Of a stretch of 64,000 nucleotides of DNA, positions 58,180-64,000 are shown piece by piece. The notes beneath the pieces are model-generated. The model searched no databases and was not told the origin of the DNA. It saw nothing but the letters and a program-made list of their open reading frames with translations. Numbering within the stretch: the first letter of the stretch is position 1; every line of letters begins with the position of its first letter. The position numbers and the translations under genes were made by a program. This DNA comes from Phycisphaerae bacterium (GTDB taxonomy: Bacteria > Planctomycetota > Phycisphaerae > Sedimentisphaerales > Anaerobacaceae): positions 60,625 to 124,624 of the forward strand of contig JAAYBV010000108.1 of assembly GCA_012744475.1 (NCBI GenBank). The letters run 5' to 3'.

Positions 58180-59250
58180 ATGGGATTCAATCAAGACAAC
58201 GACTATCTGGAGTCCACGTTTCTCCCTGGCCAAGGACCGGCAAAGCCGCCGTCCGCTCCGCCGCCGGCGTACGCGCCCTACCCCAGAGACCGCAAGAGAT
58301 CGAGCGTGTCGCGAATCTTCTGGGGAATTCTGTTCGGTCTGTCGTTTCTGGCAAACGTCGGCATGTTTCTGCTGCTGATCGGTTTGGCCGCCGTCATCGC
58401 CACGCGACAGGCGCGGTTCTATGACGAGTCCATCATTCACGAAGGCCCTCGCGGCGCCAAGATCGTGCTGATCCACCTTGAAGGCGTGATCGACGACGAT
58501 CAAGCCGGCCACGTCTACCGCCAGCTTCAGACCGCCCGCAAAGACCATAGCGTGCGAGCGATCATTGCGGCGGTCAACTCACCGGGCGGAACGATCTCCG
58601 GCAGCGACCGCATCTATCAGGAAATCCTTCGGTACCGCCAGGAAACCGGCCAGCCGGTGGTCGCGTTCATGCAGGGCATGGCCGCCTCCGGCGGCTACTA
58701 CGCCTCGGTGGCCTGCGACCGAATCGTCGCCGAGCCCACGACCATCACCGGCTCCATCGGCGTGGTCATGAGCTACTTCGTGTTCCAGGAAATGCTGGAG
58801 AACAAGCTGGGGATACAGCCGGTGTTCCTCTCCGAAGGGGACAAGAAGGACTGGCCCAGTTCGTTCCGGGCGCCGAAACAGGAGGAACTCGATTACATTC
58901 AGGAACGTCTGCTCACCCCGGCGTACGAGCGGTTTGTCGAGGTGGTCCAGGCGGGACGTTCTTCGGCCCTCTCGTCGGAACAAGTGCGAAAGCTTGCCGA
59001 CGGCGGCATCTTCGTCGCGTCCAAGGCCCTGGAGGAGAAGCTCATCGACAAGGTCGGCTATCTGGACGACGTGGTCGCGGTGGCCCTGTCCCTGGCCGGC
59101 ATCCAGGACGCCCAGGTGGTCGAATACCGCAAGCCGTTCTCGTTTATGGACATGCTGAGCGTCCAGAGTCGCAGCGTCCTCAAGCTCGACCGCACGACGC
59201 TGTACGAGTTCAGCACGCCCCAGGTCCTGTACATGTGGAAAGCCTATTAG
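58180..59250 (+). CDS. sppA: SppA-type signal peptide peptidase (S49)
   Basis: ATG 58180 with AAGGAG upstream gives 356 residues: a Pro-rich cytoplasmic N-terminus, one membrane segment (~46-72) and an S49 protease domain. The nucleophile is Ser170 in 'MAASGGYYAS', and the general base is Lys222 or Lys223 in 'GDKKDW'. 'VNSPGGTISGSD' is the conserved oxyanion-region motif. It degrades cleaved signal peptides in the inner membrane, which suits a locus full of secreted proteins. A much longer frame starting at 57871 was rejected because its first 103 residues show no family signal. The gap 57957-58179 has no gene. Confidence 0.93.
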   Translation: MGFNQDNDYLESTFLPGQGPAKPPSAPPPAYAPYPRDRKRSSVSRIFWGILFGLSFLANVGMFLLLIGLAAVIATRQARFYDESIIHEGPRGAKIVLIHLEGVIDDDQAGHVYRQLQTARKDHSVRAIIAAVNSPGGTISGSDRIYQEILRYRQETGQPVVAFMQGMAASGGYYASVACDRIVAEPTTITGSIGVVMSYFVFQEMLENKLGIQPVFLSEGDKKDWPSSFRAPKQEELDYIQERLLTPAYERFVEVVQAGRSSALSSEQVRKLADGGIFVASKALEEKLIDKVGYLDDVVAVALSLAGIQDAQVVEYRKPFSFMDMLSVQSRSVLKLDRTTLYEFSTPQVLYMWKAY

Positions 59251-59296
59251 GCCTCGAACGAACAACGTGCATCCGGCACACAGTGGAGATATCAGC

Positions 59297-60865
59297 ATGG
59301 GACACAGATGGCGAGGCTCCTTTGAGAGAAGACGGCGAGCATGGGTGTGCGCTGGATTGGCGTTTGCGGCCGTCAGCCTGGCGGGGTGCGCGTCCAGCCG
59401 GACAGGAGCATTGATTGCCGTGACACCGGATGGTCGAGGCTTCGCCGACGTGAAATCCAACTGCCCTTTCGTGCCGTTCGGGACCAACTACTACGACCCC
59501 AATACCGGATGGCCGCCTCAGATGTGGAAGCAGTTCAATCCGGAGGTGATCTCCTCGCAGTTTGAACTCATGAGTGAACTGGGGGTCAATTGCGCGCGGG
59601 TCTTCCTAACGGCCGCCACCTTCCAGCCTGACGTTGACGCCATCGACGAGCAAGCATTGAAGAAGCTGGACACGCTGGTCCGGATCGCCCGCCGCACCGG
59701 CATCCGACTCATCCTCACCGGACCAGATCACTGGGAGGGGGAGCCACCCTACTGGAAACCGGACCGATTCGCAGGCCCCGAAGCGCTCAGGGCGCTCGAC
59801 CGTTTCTGGACCGTGGTGGGACGGCGTTATCGAGGCGAGCCCGCCATCCTCGCGTGGGATCTCCTGAACGAGCCGCAGATGCCGTGGCACATCGACTCGT
59901 GGGAGCCTGGATGGAACGCATGGCTACAGTCCAAGTACACAGACCTGGAAGGCCTGAAGGCCGCGTGGGCAGAGGAATTGAAGGCCGATGAAGCGATCGG
60001 GAGCATCCAACCGGCCAGGGACTCCGCCCAGAGGGGCAATCCCCGACTGCACGACTGGCAGTTGTTCCGGGAGCATCTGGCAGACGAGTGGGTGCAGCGT
60101 CAGGTTCGTGTGCTGCGCGAGGCAGACCCCACTCACATGATTACGGTGGGCTACATTCAGTGGTCCTTCCCCGTGATCCGTCCGGGTGACCCGCACATCT
60201 ACTCCGCGTTCAACCCTCGTCGGCAGGCCGAGTGGCTCGATTTCGTCTCCATCCACTTCTACCCGCTGATGGGTCGCCCGTTCGGTTCGAAGAGCAACTG
60301 GGACCGAAATCTGGCCTACTTGCAGAACGTGCTGGCCTATTGTCACGTCGGCAAGCCCGTCGTGCTCGGAGAGTACGGTTGGTACGGCGGAGGGGCCCCA
60401 AAGGGTCGTCCCCATCTGACGGAAGACGAGCAGGCCCGCTGGATCACCGCCGAGGTGGAGGCGTCCAGGCGACTGGCCCAGGGCTGGCTCTCCTGGCCCT
60501 TCGCCGACACGCCCGAGGCGACGGACATGAGCGTTTACGGCGGCATGGTCCTGCACAATCACGGCAAGAAACGGTGGGGACTTCGCTTTCGCTCCTACGC
60601 GGCAGCGCTGTTCATGCTCCCCCAACCGACGCCCGAATTGCCATCGTTCGATACTTCCGCCTCTCTGACGGCGCCGTTAGATGACCTGGCCGCGATGCAC
60701 GAGGAATACACGAAGCTGGTTCAGGCCGCTTTGGCCCAAGCCGGTCCTCTGCCCGAGATTGAATTGCAGACTATGCCTCTGGAGAGGGACCAGTTCGAGG
60801 CGCTCCAACAACGCCAGGAGCAAAGACGCAGGGAGTACTTGGAGCAGATGAAACGTCGCGAATGA
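59297..60865 (+). CDS. Lipoprotein glycoside hydrolase, GH5/mannanase-like
   Basis: ATG 59297 (GGAG upstream) gives 522 residues. The N-terminus is a lipoprotein signal with lipobox 'LAGC' (Cys31). The (beta/alpha)8 hydrolase domain has 'FVPFGTNYYDPNTGW', 'ILAWDLLNEPQMPWHI' with Asn191-Glu192 as acid/base, 'LDFVSIHFYPLMGRPF' and Glu359 in 'VVLGEYGWYGG' as nucleophile. This is the clan GH-A pattern of GH5 beta-mannanases and relatives. The charged, Gln/Arg-rich C-terminus may be a coiled coil. It could act on polysaccharide at the cell surface; the exact substrate is unknown. Confidence 0.87.
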   Translation: MGHRWRGSFERRRRAWVCAGLAFAAVSLAGCASSRTGALIAVTPDGRGFADVKSNCPFVPFGTNYYDPNTGWPPQMWKQFNPEVISSQFELMSELGVNCARVFLTAATFQPDVDAIDEQALKKLDTLVRIARRTGIRLILTGPDHWEGEPPYWKPDRFAGPEALRALDRFWTVVGRRYRGEPAILAWDLLNEPQMPWHIDSWEPGWNAWLQSKYTDLEGLKAAWAEELKADEAIGSIQPARDSAQRGNPRLHDWQLFREHLADEWVQRQVRVLREADPTHMITVGYIQWSFPVIRPGDPHIYSAFNPRRQAEWLDFVSIHFYPLMGRPFGSKSNWDRNLAYLQNVLAYCHVGKPVVLGEYGWYGGGAPKGRPHLTEDEQARWITAEVEASRRLAQGWLSWPFADTPEATDMSVYGGMVLHNHGKKRWGLRFRSYAAALFMLPQPTPELPSFDTSASLTAPLDDLAAMHEEYTKLVQAALAQAGPLPEIELQTMPLERDQFEALQQRQEQRRREYLEQMKRRE

Positions 60866-60902
60866 CGGGTGGATCCGCAGGGCATACAGTGCCCACAACA
60901 GG

Positions 60903-62303
60903 TCACTCGGCCAGTACGCCGAACAGCGTCAGCGGAGAGGTCTCCGTGATGCGGACGTCCACAAACCGCCCCGCCAGAGACGGACTGCCGTTGAAGACGA
61001 CGATGCAGTCCGTCGCCGTCCTGCCCACCAATTGCGGATGGCTATGGGCATCTGTCGGATTCACGTTCGCCTTCTTGCTGGGACCTTCGACAAGCACCCT
61101 CACGATCCGTCCCAGGAAACCACGGCTCAACCGCTCGCTGACCGCCTCCTGAACGGCGAGCAACTCGACGTTACGCCGCTGCTTGATCTCGTCGGGGACA
61201 CAGTCCCGATGCCGCTTGTCAGCCGTCGTACCGGGCCGAGGCGAGTACTTGAAGACAAAGCAGTTTCGGTACCGTGCCTGTTGCACGAGGTCCACGGTGG
61301 CCTGGAAATCCTCGTCGGTCTCGCCGGGAAAACCAACAATGAAGTCGCCTGCAATCGCGATATCCGGCACGATCCGTCTGGCGCGAGCGAGCAGCTCCAG
61401 GTACTGCGCGGCCGTGTAATGGCGATTCATCGCCCGCAGGATGCGATCCGATCCGCTCTGCGCCGGCATGTGCAGATAGCGGCACACCTTGGGCGAGGAG
61501 GCCATGGCGTGAAGAATGTCGTCGTAGAACTCCTCGGACGGGTAGCTCGTCACGAAGCGAATCCACTCGATCCCCTCAACCTCGGCAACCATGCCCAGCA
61601 GATCCGCCAGCGAACAGGTCTTCTGCCCGTTGCGATATTGGTAGGAGTTCACCGTCTGGCCCAGGAGCGTCACCTGCCGGATTCCCTCGTCCGCCAGCCT
61701 CCGGACCTGATCGAGAATCCGCGCTGGCGGGCGGCACTGCTCGGGACCACGCACATACGGAACGATGCAGTACGTACAGAAATTGTCGCATCCGCGCATG
61801 ACGCGCACGAACGCCTGGCCCCGCAAGGCCCTGCCTTCTTCGCCTTCGTGGCCGTAGGCCGATTCGAACTGCTCCAGCGCATCGGACGACGAATCCTCGG
61901 GATCGCGAATCACGTCCGCAACCGCCATGCGTTTGGCATTCGATGCGAAAGCCTCCTCGATCAGGTGCACGAGTTGCGGGATCTGGCCGGGACCGCAGAC
62001 GACGTTTACCACATCGTGCGCGAGCAGCGATTCGCCCAGGCGCTGCGCCATGCAACCGATCACGGCGACGATCATGTCCGGCCGATGCTTCCTGGCGTGC
62101 TTGAGATGCCCCAGATGCGACACCACGCGAGCTTCGGCGTGCTCGCGAACGGAGCAGGTGTTGATCACCACCACGTCGGCTTCCTTGACGCTCTCAGTGA
62201 ACGCAAAACCCGCCTCCCGCAGCGCCGAGGCGACCAGCGAGGTGTCCAGCTTGTTCATCTGGCAGCCGAAGCTCTTGATGTGTACGGTGCGCGCGTTATT
62301 CAT
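60903..62303 (-). CDS. miaB: tRNA-2-methylthio-N6-dimethylallyladenosine synthase (MiaB)
   Basis: The 466-residue radical SAM methylthiotransferase has the N-terminal UPF0004 domain with cluster ligands Cys14, Cys50 and Cys84, the radical SAM triad Cys172, Cys176, Cys179 in 'RGCDNFCTYC', and a C-terminal TRAM domain. It adds the 2-methylthio group to i6A37 of tRNA. 'IKSFGCQMNKLDT' is MiaB-like rather than RimO-like. It is convergent with the lipoprotein hydrolase gene (37 bases between). The insertion 'DPEDSSSDALEQFESAYGHE' between domains is somewhat acidic. Confidence 0.96.
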   Translation of the reverse strand: MNNARTVHIKSFGCQMNKLDTSLVASALREAGFAFTESVKEADVVVINTCSVREHAEARVVSHLGHLKHARKHRPDMIVAVIGCMAQRLGESLLAHDVVNVVCGPGQIPQLVHLIEEAFASNAKRMAVADVIRDPEDSSSDALEQFESAYGHEGEEGRALRGQAFVRVMRGCDNFCTYCIVPYVRGPEQCRPPARILDQVRRLADEGIRQVTLLGQTVNSYQYRNGQKTCSLADLLGMVAEVEGIEWIRFVTSYPSEEFYDDILHAMASSPKVCRYLHMPAQSGSDRILRAMNRHYTAAQYLELLARARRIVPDIAIAGDFIVGFPGETDEDFQATVDLVQQARYRNCFVFKYSPRPGTTADKRHRDCVPDEIKQRRNVELLAVQEAVSERLSRGFLGRIVRVLVEGPSKKANVNPTDAHSHPQLVGRTATDCIVVFNGSPSLAGRFVDVRITETSPLTLFGVLAE

Positions 62304-62364
62304 CCGTCCACTATACCGGCGGGAGGCTCAGAAATCAAACGCTGACAGCGCGCCCTGCGAAGCC

Positions 62365-62413
62365 GTGTCTGTGCGAGTTTCGCGGCAAGGCCCGTTTTCC
62401 ACCACGGAGCGCC
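62365..62413. repeat. 49-base dispersed repeat, copy 1
   Basis: Starts GTGTCTGTGC and ends CACCACGGAGCGCC. It matches bases 63952-64000 in 46 of 49 positions, with the three differences adjacent (GAG versus AGA). It is directly followed by the hairpin element at 62416-62510. Confidence 0.85.
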
Positions 62414-62415
62414 CT

Positions 62416-62510
62416 GTGTGGCAGCGGCAAATGGAGCAAGGCGGAGTTTGCCGATGGCTTCGACGGAATGCGTATCACCATCGGCAAGCCTGCGCTCGCC
62501 GCTGCCACAC
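62416..62510. repeat. MITE-like long inverted-repeat element
   Basis: Outer arms GTGTGGCAGCGGC (62416-62428) and GCCGCTGCCACAC (62498-62510) are exact reverse complements, and inner arms TTGCCGATGG and CCATCGGCAA also match. Together they could fold into a ~95-base hairpin. This looks like a small non-coding repeat element joined to the 49-base repeat. No transposase is nearby. Confidence 0.6.
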
Positions 62511-62740
62511 GGCTGCCAGGATATTTTCACAGACACTCGCTCGGCGTGTCTGTCAGGATTTCAGGGCAGCATTCCCTTGCGGGCGCAGACCGCCAAGGGT
62601 GGCACGATATTTTCACACACATGGCAAACTCCGCAAGCTCTCGTTCGTAGTGTGCCCGTAAGGGCATGCCCAACCACAGACGGGATAACGCCTGACGGCG
62701 TCACCACGAACACGCGGGCAGACAGGGGCGACATGAGAGA

Positions 62741-62854
62741 TTACAGGTTGTTCTGGAGGGCTTGGATGTCCTTGTGGGTGCCGCTGACGAGGATCCGGTC
62801 GCCGGCGCCGAAGGCGTAGTCGGCGTTGGGGGTGACGAAGCGGGCGGGCCGGCC
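62741..62854 (-). pseudogene. 3' fragment of a TrkA-C (RCK_C) domain gene
   Basis: The minus strand encodes 'GRPARFVTPNADYAFGAGDR' and then 'ILVSGTHKDIQALQNNL' before TAA (62743-62741). 'F.TPNADY.F.AGDRILV.G...DI..L' is the usual end of an RCK_C/TrkA-C domain of potassium channels or transporters. Immediately upstream, in the same frame, is the TAA stop of the pseudopilin-like gene, so only the last 37 codons of the old gene remain and it has no start. Confidence 0.75.
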
Positions 62855-63820
62855 TTAGTCCCGATGCCCATCCAGATCCGGACGCATGGGTCTCCTGCCA
62901 TGTTGGTCGTCCGCGTTGTCCAAGACATTCAGAATCTCCCGTTCATGAACCAGGAGCGAATCCCTCGCATTTATCGCCTGATAGTAGGTGGCATATACAG
63001 GCATCGTACCCTTTGCATCGCCCCTATTCATGCTGGCAGACTTCGTGTAGATGTTGTCACTATCGAGGCCACAGGAGGAACGATGCTCAAATGACGCGTG
63101 GCCGTCGAGAAACAGGATGTTCTGCCCGTCTGTCTGGTGTGAGACGGAGTTGCCCATGCGCGCCGTCCTGACTGTGCCGTTGTACGGAGGGACATCGGGA
63201 TTGAAGAGCGAGAAGTCTCCGCCGGCAGCTGCGGGGCTCATAATCCAGGGATTGCGGTCGGCGGCCACGGCGAGGTCCGGATCGCGCGACGTGGTCAGGC
63301 CATACATGCCGAAAGGAATGTGATAGGTGTAGCTGCAGTTGTCAGCCGGCCTAGCCCCAAAATCCCACGCATCGGCGAGTTTGAAGTCCGGCGGACAGGT
63401 GACCTCGTCGGCAAGTTTGAACTCCTTAGTGCCCACATCGGCCGGACAGACGAACACCTTCGGCGGCATCTGGAGGTACTTGACCAGCAGGTAGAAGCAC
63501 GAGCTGATCGTCGCACGCCCTCCTTTCCCGTCGCCTGGAATCCAGTACGCGGTCTCGTAATCCGGCGCGTTCCAAATCACAGGCCCATTCCATATCCAAT
63601 TGGGCCCGCGCGCACCGGGCAGGACGCCGTCATACTCGTTGGCGTAGACCAGCATAGCCTTGCCGATCCGCGCCAGGTTCGCTCTGCACGGCGCACGCGT
63701 TGCCTGGTTTTGCGACATCGACGCGAAACAGCCGACCATGAGGAGAAGCAGCACACCCATCACGACCAGCACAAGGACATCCACCCGCGTCAACCCGCTC
63801 GATCCGCTTCGCTTCGTCAT
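62855..63820 (-). CDS. Pseudopilin-like secreted protein (type II secretion/DUF1559-like, planctomycete type)
   Basis: ATG 63820 ('MTKRSGSSGLTRVDVLVLVV') has a GGGGGG run 9 bases upstream, better placed than for ATG 63826. The ~321-residue protein has a prepilin-like hydrophobic helix (about 10-33) with a variant leader (Gly-Leu-Thr-Arg-Val-Asp), 'ANLARIGKAMLVYANEYDGV', and near the C-terminus 'GNSVSHQTDGQNILFLDGHA', the 'H-x-DG-x-N-x-LFLDGHA' motif of prepilin-like proteins that are abundant in planctomycetes. It lies between two copies of the 49-base repeat and abuts the TrkA-C fragment. It may be a T2SS- or T4P-associated surface protein. Confidence 0.82.
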   Translation of the reverse strand: MTKRSGSSGLTRVDVLVLVVMGVLLLLMVGCFASMSQNQATRAPCRANLARIGKAMLVYANEYDGVLPGARGPNWIWNGPVIWNAPDYETAYWIPGDGKGGRATISSCFYLLVKYLQMPPKVFVCPADVGTKEFKLADEVTCPPDFKLADAWDFGARPADNCSYTYHIPFGMYGLTTSRDPDLAVAADRNPWIMSPAAAGGDFSLFNPDVPPYNGTVRTARMGNSVSHQTDGQNILFLDGHASFEHRSSCGLDSDNIYTKSASMNRGDAKGTMPVYATYYQAINARDSLLVHEREILNVLDNADDQHGRRPMRPDLDGHRD

Positions 63821-63951
63821 CGCCATGTTCCCCCCAAAAGGCTCTCCCAGGGCACACACTCCGTCACTCAGACGATCGTTCACGCCTCCCCTCACAGCAG
63901 AATCTATTCTACCGCATCCCGCGTCCGAAAGACAAGAGCCATCGGCAAACT

Positions 63952-64000
63952 GTGTCTGTGCAGATTTCGCGGCAAGGCCCGTTTTCCACCACGGAGCGCC
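63952..64000. repeat. 49-base dispersed repeat, copy 2 (cut by window end)
   Basis: Direct-orientation copy of 62365-62413, 1587 bases away, 46/49 identical. It reaches the last base of the window, so the repeat may be longer and may again be followed by the hairpin element. Confidence 0.85.

Larger units (their letters stand above)
62304..62740. other. Palindrome-rich intergenic region
   Basis: No gene is supported here. The 437 bases contain the first copy of the 49-base repeat, a long hairpin-forming element, inverted pair CAGACAC/GTGTCTG, short hairpins GCCC-gtaa-GGGC and ACGCC-TGAC-GGCGT, and two occurrences of GATATTTTCACA. The density of inverted repeats is unlike any other gap in the window. 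Confidence 0.6.

Noticed and set aside
62701..62928. 75-codon minus-strand frame near the pseudopilin 3' end
   Set aside because: It is in a different frame from both the pseudopilin gene and the TrkA-C remnant and has a Ser/Thr/Pro-rich composition only.

Overview
The window is GC-rich and almost fully coding. It most resembles a planctomycete, probably of the Phycisphaerae/Sedimentisphaerales type. This is an inference from the gene set: exosortase-linked exopolysaccharide genes, a compact type II secretion (T2SS) operon, secreted GH50/GH5-like hydrolases, and a pseudopilin-like protein with an N-terminal 'GLTRVDVLVLVVMG' segment. No rRNA, tRNA, CRISPR array or transposase gene was found.

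Left half (about 32,600 down to 1, minus strand): one long co-directional exopolysaccharide cluster, apparently led by a strong sigma70-like promoter at 32,590-32,619. In transcription order it encodes an EpsI-like exosortase partner, a Wzx-type flippase, RmlC, a polysaccharide pyruvyl transferase with an FrhB-like iron-sulfur partner, two tandem FemAB/GNAT-like proteins, a GT4, an asparagine synthetase-GT4 fusion, a GT2, a Wzy-like polymerase, two more GT2s, an asparagine synthetase-like amidotransferase, an Alg14/Alg13-like glycosyltransferase pair, a decayed tandem copy of that last segment, a methyltransferase, a nucleotidyltransferase-beta-helix-exosortase fusion, a Wzc-like co-polymerase/tyrosine kinase, a phosphoglycosyl transferase fused to a second nucleotidyltransferase/hexapeptide module, and a giant TPR protein running off the left edge. 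Together they could build, decorate (pyruvyl, amide, acyl, methyl), flip and polymerise a surface polysaccharide. No Wza-like outer-membrane exporter was seen.

Right half (32,977 to about 49,000, plus strand): a large secreted beta-helix/Ig-like/beta-propeller protein ends in a Cys + hydrophobic + Arg-rich tail. Seven bases later comes a CPBP (Rce1-like) intramembrane protease, then the T2SS operon C-D-E-F-G-I-J-K-L-M with no GspH. This looks like a substrate, its sorting protease and its secretion machine in one locus, analogous to the Cys-containing C-terminal sorting systems handled by myxosortases.

49,000 to 64,000: a zinc-peptidase/ATP-grasp ligase pair followed by a small Cys-rich protein with a poly-acidic tail; a cold-shock protein; a SAP-like Cys-rich small protein; three secreted hydrolases, the first behind a leader with a terminator-like hairpin and an 11-codon upstream ORF; an SppA-type peptidase; MiaB; and a palindrome-rich, repeat-bearing region with a TrkA-C gene fragment next to a pseudopilin-like gene. 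A 49-base direct repeat flanks that last gene, and its second copy is cut by the window end.
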